From Silene latifolia (lineage: Eukaryota > Streptophyta > Magnoliopsida > Caryophyllales > Caryophyllaceae): a DNA stretch of 64,000 nucleotides. The number at the start of each line of letters is the position of its first letter. Positions within the stretch are counted from its first letter, which is position 1. The DNA is taken from NCBI RefSeq assembly GCF_048544455.1, contig NC_133526.1, positions 4,046,001 through 4,110,000 of the forward strand, in the 5' to 3' direction. This document shows, piece after piece, positions 47,209 through 60,200 of the stretch. The notes below the pieces were generated by a model. That model did not search any database and was not told the origin of the DNA. It was given only the letters and a program-made list of their open reading frames with translations. The position numbers were made by a program, and so were the translations under genes.

Positions 47209-47745
47209 TGTTAGGAAATTGATTTTCACGAATTGGAATTGACAATAATAAAACCGCACCGAATCGCTATGCTTTCCTAATAGAACAATTCGACCCTTAC
47301 TTTAGTGCCTGGGTTGTATCGAACTTTCTATTGAGATAAGACGGTTGCCCTCTGTATTCGGCACAGAATACAGAGATATAATTAAGAAGTATTTTTGAGT
47401 AGTTTGTTAAACGTTCTTTTGATGCAGTAGAAGATTATTATTTTTCTGTAACTTTTTCTTCTCATCCTTTTGTCTATTTATAATGACAAAACAGGGTATA
47501 GGGAGATGTATTTCTGAAGAGTTACAACTCTTCAGAAATTCCGGATACATTTAATTAAAAATCCGAGTAGTGAGACCCCCTTCAAAGTTATTCGAACCGA
47601 AAACTATACCGTAATCCCGTAAATAATTAAGCGAGTGTACACTCCGTACTTCCCGAACTCGCATTACATTATTTAGAAATTACCCATCTATGAACCAATC
47701 TTAATTACGCCAAATGAACCGGTAATTACTCTTAAATCACCAACA
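47209..47745 (-). mobile_element. LTR-like block at the end of unit 1 (solo or partial)
   Basis: A 537-bp block starting TGTTAGGAAATTG and ending AATCACCAACA (TG...CA), with TATAAATAG on the minus strand near 47477. It holds strong hairpins: 47350-47359 with 47366-47375, and 47510-47523 with 47526-47539 (14 bp, perfect). Its right edge is exactly the start of homology with the next PAE unit. No partner LTR, primer site or target repeat was found, so the LTR call is tentative. Confidence 0.4.
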
Positions 47746-47882
47746 GAAAACAGATAAGTAATCATAATCATTTTGTACTTCTCTTTGATAATTTCTGAGG
47801 CCAAAAAAAAAACAACACTTGGGTATTATTTCAATTTATACGTATTACGTTGTTCTGTTATTTCATAACTACAAGTCTACAA

Positions 47883-50149
47883 ATGAACAGTATGCGAAAT
47901 TCTTCGAAATGGTTGAGGCTTTTGGTTTGCATTGTGATTCTGATGAAAGTTGACGGCTTTGATGTTCCAATAACGATTGTTGAAGATGCAGTGGCCAAAG
48001 GCAGTGGTAAGTAGACATAATAAACGAGTCAAAGGGTTAGGCCGCTATGGTCCTGACTGATATACATCCTGTCATCAATATTATACTAAGGCTTTTTTTT
48101 TTTAATTCAGAATGACACATGATGAAAATTACAACTTAAAGTACTTTACGAATCAAATACAGACATAAAGTGTATAGGAAGTCATTTTACAATCTTCGAT
48201 CATATTTAAAAGTCGAAAAATAGTACGCAGGGGTAAGTCTTTGACCATATTACACCTAGTAAATGTTGTGTTAAATTGATTTTACAGTGTGTTTGGATGG
48301 AAGTCCACCTGCTTATCATTTCGACAAGGGATTTGACAGCGGTGTCAATAATTGGTTGATTTACATGCAGGTTTGTGTACTGTCTGTCTGTTTTAATTGT
48401 ATAGCTAGTCCGCGGTTCTGAGTGAAGGCCGTTGAGCGACTCATCAACACATCCGCGGAATCTGAAGTTTCTAATCTTGGTTTCTTTGGTCAGGGAGGAG
48501 CATGGTGCAACAATGCAACGACGTGCCTCGACCGTTCACAAACTCACCTTGGTTCATCTAAGTTAATGAGCACAAATTATTACTTTACTGGGATATTAAG
48601 CAACAAATCAAAGCATAATCCTGGTACTACTAATTTCAGATTTATATTATTTCTGTATTTCTGTGTTGTGCTGTCACTGAATTCAACTGATTTCTTAAAC
48701 ACAATTTAATGGTTAGATTTCTACAATTGGAATCGAGTCAAGGTTCGTTACTGTGATGGATCATCGTACACAGGAGATGTTGACGCAGTTGATCCTGTAT
48801 GTAATCTTCCCTAGTCCCATATTATTTTTTTCAATGCCCTTATAAGTTACGAGTCCATTTTTTTTTTTTTTGCGAAATTGAGCAGAATACAAAGATTTTC
48901 TATCGAGGAGCAAGAGTTTGGAGGGCAGTTATGGATGATTTATTAGCTAAAGGAATGAAGAATGCACGAAATGTATGAACACGTATAATTTCTTTGATCT
49001 TTGTGATAAAAACATAATTTTTCGTAAATAATCTACTTAGATCTTGTCAAATGCCAATACAGGCGGTTCTGGCAGGATGCTCAGCTGGTGGACTGGGAGC
49101 GATCCTTCAATGTGATAATTTCCGAGCTTTGTTCCCTTCTGGTGCCAAAGTGAAATGCCTGTCTGATGCCGGGGTTTTCATAAACACGTAGACTCCACTT
49201 AAATATTTCATGTTCATATAATGCGTCTATGACTGAAGCCGGGACTCAGGGATTCAGACTGTAAATCTGTAATGCATCTGATTGCAGGGAAGCTATCTCT
49301 GGAACGCGGCCTCTTGAGGAGTTATACGCTGAAGTTGTTACCACACATGTACAGATGTCATTAAAAACCTTCCGCATTCATCAAAATTTCTTTTTTGTTT
49401 CCGTTGTATTCTTAAATGTTCGGTTGTTTTATGCCAGGGATCAGCAAAAAATTTGCCTGAAGCCTGTACTTCTAAATTCAGTCCAGAACTAGTAAGAAAT
49501 GCATTTGTGGCGATGTGGCCTGCACTGTGAGTTCATCGAATTTTGTTTTTTCTCATTTTCGTCATACTGAAAGATGCTCATAATTGGAATTACAGTGCAT
49601 GTTGCCACAGTATGCAGCGAGATACATTCAGACACCGCTGTTTCTGCTAAATTCAGCCTATGATGCCTGGCAGGTATACTGTATACACATCTGCTCCTCT
49701 TTCGACTTCTCTTTTTTAGCTAAAATTGACCGAAAAAAGAAAATGAATGCAAAATCTTTTGGAATTTAATGCTTTTACTGAGAAAAAAAACTTCCTTTTA
49801 CCAAACCCGAGCAAATGCCTGGCAGATAAGCAATATTTTGATTCAAGGTGTGGTTGATGCTGATGGAAAATGGAGAAATTGTCTTATAAGTGGGATATCA
49901 CGGTGTTCCGACAGCCAGAATCAAGCATTAAAATGTTTCAAAAAACAGTTCTTAGCTGGACTGTCGACGATATGTGATAATAACCCGACCACAGGGTTTT
50001 TCATCAACTCTTGCTTCTGTCACTGCCAAAGTGATGCCCAAGAAACATGGCTTAGCGACGATTCTCCTCGTCTAGACAATACAGTGAGAACCGATCTCAT
50101 TCTATTGCGTGGAATTGTGATGCGGATGAGTTTCAAATCCAATTCATGA
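47883..50149 (+). CDS. PAE: PAE3: pectin acetylesterase lacking its last exon
   Basis: Exons match PAE2 one for one: 47883-48006, 48288-48370, 48494-48623, 48717-48796, 48886-48972, 49063-49187, 49288-49348, 49438-49491, 49596-49673 and a tenth from 49826. All keep phase, and [14 protein letters not shown] and CFCHCQ with the catalytic Ser, Asp and His are present. The last exon (35 residues in PAE2, with three Cys) is deleted. After 50083 the frame stays open for 21 residues ([10 protein letters not shown]...) into what was downstream DNA and stops at 50149, giving about 381 aa. The deletion joins sequences sharing AAC. The product may misfold for lack of the Cys-rich tail, so it could be a young pseudogene or a variant enzyme. 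Confidence 0.8.
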
Positions 50150-50815
50150 GTACCCTATACTTTCTTCCCGAAACTCATCAAAGGTAGTAGTCACCGTCCC
50201 AAGGATATCGAAAAAATATACCCCATAAAACTAGGTAAAAATCTTATTTATTAAAGCAATAACCACAGAGCCTGTGTGTGGCTCTGTGGTTGAAAGTCAA
50301 GAAGTCATTTTTTCGTTCCTGAATTCCAGCCCCACGTTCTATAGGAGCAATTAATTACAATGCTACTTGCTTTCTCTCAATTGTTCATTGTTCATGAGAT
50401 ATATATTGACAAATAAAAATCAACACTCCATCGCATAGTAGATACTACTGAATATATTGATGCGTAGAAAATATAATGTTTGTGAAGAAAAATGTTTTGA
50501 CATTATTTGAATAAATACAATAAAATGAAATCTCAATAAAAAAAAACAACAGAAAGTTACAATGTCAAAGTCACATATAATAAACGGAGTAAACTTAATT
50601 ACACATTTATAAAAAAAAAAAAAAAAAAAAAGTCACAGATTTGTGAAGGAATAAAAAAACGAAATCTGATTAAAAAACTAAAAAAAAAAAACTCTAAATT
50701 TGTTTCAACCATGAACAAAGACCATTAAAAGTGTTATGTGAAAAACATCAAAGTCAGTATTAAAAAATAACAACGAAATATGTAAGAAAATGAAAAGCTA
50801 CTGTAAAATATTGGT
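50150..50815. other. 3' flank of PAE3
   Basis: AT-rich non-coding DNA near-identical to about 33950-34616 of unit 1, including the poly-A run near 50610. No gene is seen. Confidence 0.6.
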
Positions 50816-50824
50816 TTTTATAAA

Positions 50825-50988
50825 CGGTGAGGATCTTCTGTCCCACTTTTGTGTCTCATTCCATGTCCCACTCCATACACATCTTGACACATCACTTGTT
50901 GCAAATAAAAAATACACAATAAATGTGGTAATGTGTTGATGTGTCAAAATGTGTATGGAGTGGAACACGAAATGGGACACAAAAGTGG
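50825..50988. mobile_element. Mutator-like MITE, left part, interrupted by Copia (unit 2)
   Basis: Same MITE as 34626-34789. Its right end is at 57185-57207, followed by TTTTATAAA at 57208-57216. Identical insertion point of the Copia element in both units. Confidence 0.85.
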
Positions 50989-51795
50989 TGTTGGAAGATA
51001 AATCGTAACAATGAAAAACAGACAGAAACTTGAACAGAAACAAGAGACAGAAAAAGACTTAACGGAACGGAATTTGCAGCGCCGTGGTATGGAGGCCACT
51101 GACTTGAAAACTATATCGGCACGACCGTGGTGGTAATCGTCTCTCGCCGGTAGTTCCCCAAGGTTAACACTGCGACACCCGTACACAACCACTCGTGTAT
51201 GAGAGCCTTGGAACTAACAGTACCGAACCCAGAAATAAAACTCAGAAGCAGAATATTATCATACAGAGAGATGTAGAAGAATTTGTGTGAATCTGTGTGT
51301 ATCAAGTGATGAGAGAACAGCTCTATTTATAGTCGAAAATAGAGCTGTTACAGGCAAACGGAAGGATCAAAAACGGAGGAAATAAAGGAGACAATAATTC
51401 TCCTTAATGACAGTCAAACGGGATTAATGGAGAATAAATCTCCTTAATCACAGAGATTTTGTTTGACTAAGATCCGTTACTGGACTCCAAATACACACAC
51501 AAGCCAAGCCCAAAAAGAAAGATAAAAGGGGGCCTTTGGCCCGCACCGCAGGTGCTCTACCCGAGCCCGAGCCCGAGCCCGAGCCGGGCCGGGCCGGCGC
51601 GCGCGTGTGTGTGTTTGGACCCAAACCCACAGGCCCAACAATCACCACAAAAGCCTCCTTGGTCCAATCTCTTACCCAACATTGGACCAAAGGCAATATA
51701 AACACATAACACACAACTCTCCCCACCGATGTGGGAGAGTGTATGAACCAAAAAACCAAAAAGAACTTTGGCTTTACTTTGGCATCACACCAACA
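50989..51795 (-). repeat. 3' LTR of Copia copy II
   Basis: An 807-bp terminal repeat beginning TGTTGG and ending CCAACA on the plus strand, next to the purine tract. The CCCGAG hexamer array is shorter than in copy I's 3' LTR. Confidence 0.92.
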
Positions 51796-54700
51796 ATCCC
51801 CCACTGATGATAAGGAAAAGCTAAAGAGAAATTCTAGGTAAGGAAGGACTGGATACTTAAACGTTCAATGTCTTTCGACTTGAATTGACGTATTAGTGAA
51901 ATGAGGCAACAACTTACTTTTAACAAGAGAATATCTTTCGATTTGAATTCCTTGTCGGTCTTCGGTCATTGATTCCCCCACAACACATATCATACCTTCA
52001 AAGACTGTTATGTTCCGCGATTTCAAGTGCAACGCTTTTAAAGCCATGCGTTTACCCTGGTTTAGGTGAGTGCTCTAGTGAGAATTTTTATATTCTTACA
52101 TAGATGGTGGCTAAACCATCACACCCCCAAAGGTAGCTCAAGTGCTTCTCGCAGCACTTCTCATAAGAGCTATTAAGGACAAAGTCCAACCTCATATAAA
52201 AACACAATCCATCAAGTGCGTCTCAAAGCACCACCAAAATTGGCTATGGATATCAAATGCCGTAGGAATAAGCTATAGAGTCCATCAAGTATCACACTCA
52301 AACTTGATTTAAGGACTTAAGCCCCATTCCCCTCGACATGTCAAGGACTACTCTCCTTGTTAACCCTTTAGTAAAGGGATCGGCAAGATTACGTTCGGAC
52401 TTCACATAGTCCAAAGCAATTACTCCATTTTTCAGAAGTTGTTTTACCACACCGTGCCTGATTCGAATATGTCGTCTCTTACCATTATAGACATTATTCT
52501 TAGCAACACCGATAGTCGCTTTACTATCACGAGTAGGAGACTGGTGCTACCTGTCCCCCACATGGGCACGTCTCGCTAGTAAGTTCCTCAACCAATCTGC
52601 TTCTTGACCCGCCAACTCAAGAGCAACGAACTCGTATTCCATGGTAGAGCTAGCTATACAAGTCCTTTTGCGACTTCCATGAAATAGCTCCTCCACCCAA
52701 GGTGAACACATAACCACTAGTGGAATGAATTTCATCATTACCGCAACCCAATTTGCATCACAATATCCTTCTAACACAAAGCAGAAATTTACTATAATGC
52801 AAACACAAATCAACCTGTTCCTTTCGGGTATTTAAGCAGACGACGATTTAGTGCATTCCAATGCTCGGCAGATCAAGGGTTATGTGTATATCGACTCGGT
52901 CTACTAACAAAGATAAGCAATGTCCGGTCGAGTACAGTTCATGAGGAACATCACACTTCCTATAATTCTAGCATATTCTTCTTGTGAGACACTATCACCC
53001 AAGTTCTTACACAAAGATATACTAGCATCATAAGGAGTTCTAGCAGGTGTAACATCAAAACTGTTAAACTTCTTCAACACTTTTTCAACATAATGTGATT
53101 GACTAAGGGATATACCACTTGGGGTTTTCACAACTCTAACTCCAAGGATAACATCAGCTTCTCCTAAGTCTTTCATCTCAAACCGTGATGACAAAAATTG
53201 TTTGGTTTTATTCACAACAGATAAATTATTACCAAGAATTAACATGTCATCAACATATAAGCATATAATCACACAATCTGATCCAAACATTTTAGAATAG
53301 ACACACGAATCGAATTGTTAGTTATATAGCCATCGTCGATTAAAGTGTTGTGAAATCTCTCATACCACTGTTTAGGTGCTTGTTTAAGACCATATAGTGA
53401 TTTTCTCAGTTTACACACCTTACTCTCTTGACCTTTTACCACAAACCCCTCGGGTTGCAACATATAGATCTCTTCATTTAGGTCACCATTCAAAAAGCGC
53501 TTTTTACATCCATCTGATGTACTACGAGATCATGAATAGCAGCCAAAGCAATAAGAGTTCTAATGGTGGAAGTTTTAGTCACAGGTGAGTAGGTATCAAA
53601 GTAGTCAATATCTTTCTTTTGTGTAAACCCCCTCACCACAAGTCTGGCCTTGAACCTTTCTATTGTTCCATCAGGTCTCATTTTCTTTTTAAAAATCCAT
53701 TTGCTACTAATGGGTTTACTACCTTTAGGCAAATCAGTTAACTCCCAAGTCTGATTAGAAACAATAGAATCTAGTTCATTTTTAATAGCTTCTTTCCAAA
53801 AAACAACATCTATAGATCTCATAGCCTCATCATATGTTTTTGGATCATCTTCTATTAAAAAGGCAGAAACAAGCTCATCAAAAGCACAAATATCACCTGC
53901 GATTTCAGATAAGTGAAGTCTGATAGCATCAGTTCTGATGAAATCACTCCCGTAGCTCTTTTCAATTCTGGCCTTTTACTCCTTCTTGGTTCAACCGCAT
54001 GATCCACGAAGTACTAGTACTCGCATGCATAGAACTCACGAGGGTTAACAGCACGGAGAAAACAACAGGGGCATCGGGTAGTGATACTGTTTCCTTCTTC
54101 AAAGGAAATACCTGCTCAAAAAACTCAGCATCTCTAGCCTCAGATATAGACCTGTCACTTAAAGACATGAACCTATAAGCAGAACTGTTTTGAGCATAAC
54201 CAATGAAAACGCAGTCATAAGTCTTAGGTCCAATGGTTGGCCTCCTAAAGCTAGGTAAGCCTACTTTAGCCAAACACCCCCACACTTTAAGGTAACTTAA
54301 GTTAGGAGCATAACCTTTCCACATCTCATAGGGTGTCTTGTCTAGTTTCTTATGAGGTACCCTGTTAAGAATATGACAAGTTTGAAAGCACCGCTTCCCC
54401 CACATATCATCGAAAAGGCCGAACTTAAAAGCATAGCATTCATCATTTCTTTCAAAGTTCTATTTTTACGTTCAGCTACTCCATTCGATTGAGGTAAGTA
54501 TGGTGGGCTTTTTTCATGTATTAAACCATTTTTCTCACAAAATTCTACTAAATAACCAGCCCATACTCTCCTCCTCGATCGGACCTGACTCTTTTAATCT
54601 TCCTATCAAGCTGATTTTCTACCTCTGTTTTGAACTTTATAAACATGTCCTCAGCTTCACTTTTATTTCTAAACAAATATACTTTGGTATATCTAGAAAA

Positions 54701-56375
54701 ATCATCAATAAAAGTGACATAATAATGTTTACCACCTCCGCTCATGGTGTTTTTGAAGTCAGCTAGGTCGGTGTGAATTAACTCAAGAAGACTCGTTTGT
54801 CTAGTTGTAACAGGTCTACTAGGTTTCTTAGCAAATTTGGCCTCGACACAACTAGGACACTTCTCATGAGTTTCTGAAGATAACGATGGAATAAGCGACA
54901 TAGATTTGAGCTTTTTAACCGAATCAAAATTCACATGACCTAATCTACCATGCCAAACATCAATAGACTCAAGAATATAAGCGAAGTAGAAGTATTATTA
55001 TTAATGATAGGAGAATCAACATTCAAAATAAATAAACCCCCACAGAGATAACCCTTGCCCACAAAATCCCCATTGCGCGACATTACAACCTTGTCAGCCT
55101 CAAAAACAAGTTTCACACCAACTTTGTTTAGCAAGGCACCAGACACGAGGTTTCGACGCAAAGTAGGAACATACAAAACATTATTTAAAGCAAGAGTTTT
55201 CCCGAGGTTAGTTTGAGAAAGATCTTGCCTTTGCCTTTTCTGATAACAAAGAGAAGAAGAGTTACCTATGTAGACACATTCACCATCAAAGCAACATCTT
55301 CAAATTCAAAGAAAGAGATCCTTGTTAGCACAAAGATGCCTTGAAGCCCCGTATCCGTAATCCAATCACTAGCATTTGCAACCAGATTAGCCTCAACCAC
55401 TACAAAGAAGAATAATATCATCTTTTTCAAGAACATTAGCTTCAAAGCAGAACTTTCTTTTGAGGACACTGATAAGCTTTGTGACCCGTTTTCCCACAAA
55501 CATAGCAAACCAGATTTGGTTTCGGATCTTTGAGGCGGGTTTGGTGAATTTCCTTGACCACTTTCTTGGCATTCGACCCTTGGATTGACCCCACTGACCA
55601 GTTTAGCCTTTCCCTTACCCTTGAACCTATCTTCTTTTGAAGACCCACCATTTCAACAAGATTGGCTTTGACAAAGAGTAGTAAGAGACAATTGGACTGA
55701 CTTATCTTTCAGACGATTAGCTTCTTCAGTCCTCATGTGGCCTACTAGTTCTTGAAGGGACAAATCTTTTTTCTTATGTTTCAAATGGTTCCTATACTCA
55801 TTCCAGGAAGGGGGGAATTTTTCTAGCAAAACATTGGCCAAGAAAATTTCATCTAGTTTCATTCCCTCATTAGTGACATCGGCACACAAGTTCTCATAAA
55901 CATGAACTTGCTCCATAATTGGTTTGTCATCTACCATTTGAAACCCAAGCCACTGCCCGACAACATATTTTTTCTTACCCGCATCGTCAGCCCCATATTT
56001 TTTCTCTAACAATTCCCATATAGTCTTAGCAGATTTATGGACCGAAAATAAATCAAAGAGAGTATTCGACATATGAGTAAGGAGATGGAACTTAGCAGTT
56101 TTGTTATCCTTATCATGTTTCTTAATAGTCTCCTCATTCGACTTAACAGCATTAGACGAATGTGGGGTAGATTCTACAAGAGTGCGTGCAGAACGTGGCG
56201 GGAGGGTCGAAAAATAAAACATAGTCGATTTCTAATTGTTCAAAATACATAAGCGAGTTTACGAGACCATCTTTTGTAGTTCATACCGTCTAAGGGTTCC
56301 AATTTCGACAATTCAGACAGGATTTTGTTTGAGACGGCAGCCATTGTTACGACAGAAATAATATAGTTTTCAAAT

Positions 56376-57184
56376 TGTTGGAAGATAAATCGTAACAATG
56401 AAAAACAGACAGAAACTTGAACAGAAACAAGAGACAGAAAAAGACTTAACGGAACGGAATTTGCAGCGCCGTGGTATGGAGGCCACTGACTTGAAAACTA
56501 TATCGGCACGACCGTGGTGGTAATCGTCTCTCGCCGGTAGTTCCCCAAGGTTAACACTGCGACACCCGTACACAACCACTCGTGTATGAGAGCCTTGGAA
56601 CTAACAGTACCGAACCCAGAAATAAAACTCAGAAGCAGAATATTATCATACAGAGAGATGTAGAAGAATTTGTGTGAATCTGTGTGTATCAAGTGATGAG
56701 AGAACAGCTCTATTTATAGTCGAAAATAGAGCTGTTACAGGCAAACGGAAGGATCAAAAACGGAGGAAATAAAGGAGACAATAATTCTCCTTAATGACAG
56801 TCAAACGGGATTAATGGAGAATAAATCTCCTTAATCACAGAGATTTTGTTTGACTAAGATCCGTTACTGGACTCCAAATACACACACAAGCCAAGCCCAA
56901 AAAGAAAGATAAAAGGGGGCCTTTGGCCCGCACCGCTGGTGCTCTACCCGAGCCCGAGCCCGAGCTCGAGCCGGGCCGGGCCGGCGCGCGCGCGTGTGTG
57001 TGTTTGGACCCAAACCCACAGGCCCAACAATCACCACAAAAGCCTCCTTGGTCCAATCTCTTACCCAACATTGGACCAAAGGCAATATAAACACATAACA
57101 CACAACTCTCCCCACCGATGTGGGAGAGTGTATGAACCAAAAAACCAAAAAGAACTTTGGCTTTACTTTGGCATCACACCAACA
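56376..57184 (-). repeat. 5' LTR of Copia copy II
   Basis: An 809-bp partner of 50989-51795, nearly identical to it, followed by AGTGG and the MITE right end. Confidence 0.92.
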
Positions 57185-57216
57185 AGTGGGACAGAGGATC
57201 CTCACTGTTTTATAAA

Positions 57217-60200
57217 GTACTATTATTAAGAATAAATTTGGAGACAATAATAACAAAATTCAAGATCAAAAACCTAAACATACATATTTCTTCAAAGGTA
57301 GGCAGATATATAAGTTAATAAAGATGAGGTTGGCAGTGACTAAGAAATGGAGTATGGAGGCGTTGGGAGAATGATGGAGGGAGAGTATGTGGGTGACGCT
57401 GAATTAAAGCCAGGGTTAATAATTTTTTACTACTATCAAATTTATTTATAGGGCTGGTAAATCGTAGGGGCGGGGCAACCCAATATTGTTATTGTGTGTT
57501 CAGATAATCAACAAGTTTTAAATTATCATTTAATTATCTTCACCCTTTTACTCTTAAGACGGATATACCCGCCTTAAGAGACCAATTGTCATAGCTTATA
57601 TATATTGAGTATAAACAATGTTATTTGGGTGCAGATGGTATATATAGTACTGTAGTTAATTATTTAGAGGTGATAATTTTTTTTTTTTTAGTCAAATGAA
57701 CTATAAGGGAAGTATAATATTACGGATAAGCGGATTTAAACTTGAGGCCATATTACGGATAAGCGGATTTAAACTATAAGGGAAGTATAATATTATAATA
57801 TGGGCCATATTCTTTTCAAGAATTCTCATTTGTTACGGCTCTTTTAACATAAAATTATGACGGACCTAAATGTGTCCATTTCTATGAAAAAAAATGTGAC
57901 CATTATTTGATAAGTAACATTTGATAAGTGATTACTTTTATCATAATGTGGTCACATTTACGACCGTAACAATTTGTGATCGTCATAACCCAAGTGGTCA
58001 AAAAGTGTGAGTAATAAAGACTCTTATCTCTTAAACAAGTGGTCATGTGGTTCAATTTCTGACTCTTGCGAATGAAAATGCCAAACTTGGGAGGGGTCAA
58101 CCCATTAAATTGCCTTCGGCACCCCAAAGGAGATTGCCCCACCGTCCATAGGGTATACTCCTGATCAACACAAAAAAAAACAATTTGTGACCGTCACAAG
58201 AGAGACCAACTTTTTATTAGCAAGTATTGCCTGGTAAATTTTGAGTTATCCTCTTTTACACATAAATTGTTTATACTCCATATTTGTATAGGCTAATTAA
58301 TTAACATCTTCATAGACAAATACATTTGTGGGGAAAGCACTGGTTAAAAGTTTTTGTGATTTTAAAGTTATATCACTGATTCGTAAATCAAATTTTGCAT
58401 CATATTTGTATAATTATATGACTGATTTGTATATTTAACAATTCGACAAAATTGTTCTAAAATATGCACGGGTCACAATTTTCATTTTGTCCTATTTTTA
58501 TTGGTTAATTCTACATGATTTGTACTAGATGATAAACGGGCCAAAAGTTCTCATTGTAGTGCACCGGTTCTCCAAACATGCACGCTTGAGTTTGACTAAA
58601 TTAAAAACGAGTATAACAATTTGCACGGGTGACTCATGCAATTTGACTAATTATGTGTTATTTTTTTTATCTAAGTAATTTTGTTTCATACGTCGCTTTA
58701 TATCATTTACGTTAAATGTAATTGAAATTTATAATCCAAATATAAAAACAGACTATGTGAAACTCAACTATTACTTAGCTTTTGTAATATAAAATTTTCA
58801 AAAAAAAAAGGCAAAGAGCTATTATTGCTTTATTTTTAATTTTTATTTCTAAAGATAACTAACTTTAACAGAAAGATTATTAATCAATGTAAAACGCAGC
58901 TTAAAAATTCACATTTTTGTATAGTAACAAATTTAAAAGAGCATATCCGTGCATTTTGCATTGGTTTAAGACGAATATAATTAATATTACACGGGTTATA
59001 CAACAATTCACATTGCTACAACATTTACTTTTGTATATATGACTATATAAATTGTAATTTTATTATTGTATATTTTAGATACCCTCAATAGATACAATTT
59101 TGGTAATTGCAAACGAAATTAAGATGAGCATTGAGAACATGAAATATGAGTTCGATTAAAGACCAACCACCTATTAACACACCTTGTCATTTTTTTAAAC
59201 CCTCCGCCAATTAATTTCTTTTCTCCCTTCTCTCATCTCCTTTCACCGGTGTAGGCATTTTGTTTTACACTGTAGTTTCCACAACCCGTATAACATAGTT
59301 GAGGAATGAGACACTCTCGCCAGATAATTAATTATATTACTTCCGTTCAATCAACCAATGATGTGCTCATTTGGCAAATTGGTGTTGTTTAAGTTGATTG
59401 GCAATCAATTATGAGTTTTGGAGAATGGTGATGGAATTACACATCATTCTTTTCTCGACACTAACCATGCTTTAATGTCTCTCATAAAATTTCTAACAAC
59501 TTTTTCAATGGCTAAGCCAAATCATATGGAAAATTATTAATTGGTGGAGTAATTGATAACTAAATTACTATTTTACAAACCCTAATTTTAGAACACAAAA
59601 TAATTGATAAACAAGTTAATAATAATGGTTAAACAAATAATTACTTCACTACTTGAAGAACTTGAAGATTATAATCCATTATTAAAGTTTTTAGAATAAT
59701 TGAATTCAATTTTAGGGAAGAGGTAAAAATAAAACCTAATTTGTCTAGATTTGGAAAAGGGTATCATATGGAAAATTAATGAAAAAATGTATGTGAAAGA
59801 GCAAAGTCCGTATGTGAAAAAGCAATACCGAAATTTTATGCACACAAAGAAAAATGTTATACTAAAAAATAAACCGTGATTATAATTAGTTACGGTAGAT
59901 CTTGTTAAGACGGTTAAGTTAAAGACCTTTCATAACGTCTTTTTATTTTTAATCTTCTTAATTAACTAAACCAAACCTTCTAATTCCTGCTAATTTAGAA
60001 ACATTTTCTCTCTAATTCCCACATCTTTCTACAACTGCTTCTCTCACCTTTATGCAACTTCAGGTAAATCACTGTTATTTGACGTATAAACCCTAAAATT
60101 TTCAATCTTTATGTCTTGTAACTATATAATTGTTCATTTTAATTGATTATTGTGCAATTAGAGTGATACCCATTTATGTTAATTGTATACTTTTGCTTCA

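Larger units (their letters stand above)
30195..47745 (+). repeat. Tandem unit 1 of the PAE array
   Basis: Directly repeated segment of about 17.6 kb: PAE2, its 3' flank, a Mutator-like MITE split by a Copia element, an AT-rich arm and a 537-bp LTR-like end block. Homology with unit 2 (47746-63752) starts at GAAAACAGA in both. Unit 1 differs by an extra foldback element in a PAE2 intron, the retained last PAE exon, and an extra MITE copy at 41023-41204. Confidence 0.9.
50989..57184 (-). mobile_element. Ty1/Copia LTR retrotransposon, copy II (fossil)
   Basis: Duplicate of copy I through the tandem duplication, not a separate insertion: same MITE, same position, same AGTGG target repeat (50984-50988 and 57185-57189). 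LTRs 50989-51795 (3') and 56376-57184 (5') are almost identical to each other, so insertion looks young. Parts on the minus strand: gag about 55442-56360, integrase about 53962-55176, reverse transcriptase with YVDD about 52904-53822, RNase H about 52547-52813. It looks broken, with roughly ten apparent interruptions. Confidence 0.93.
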
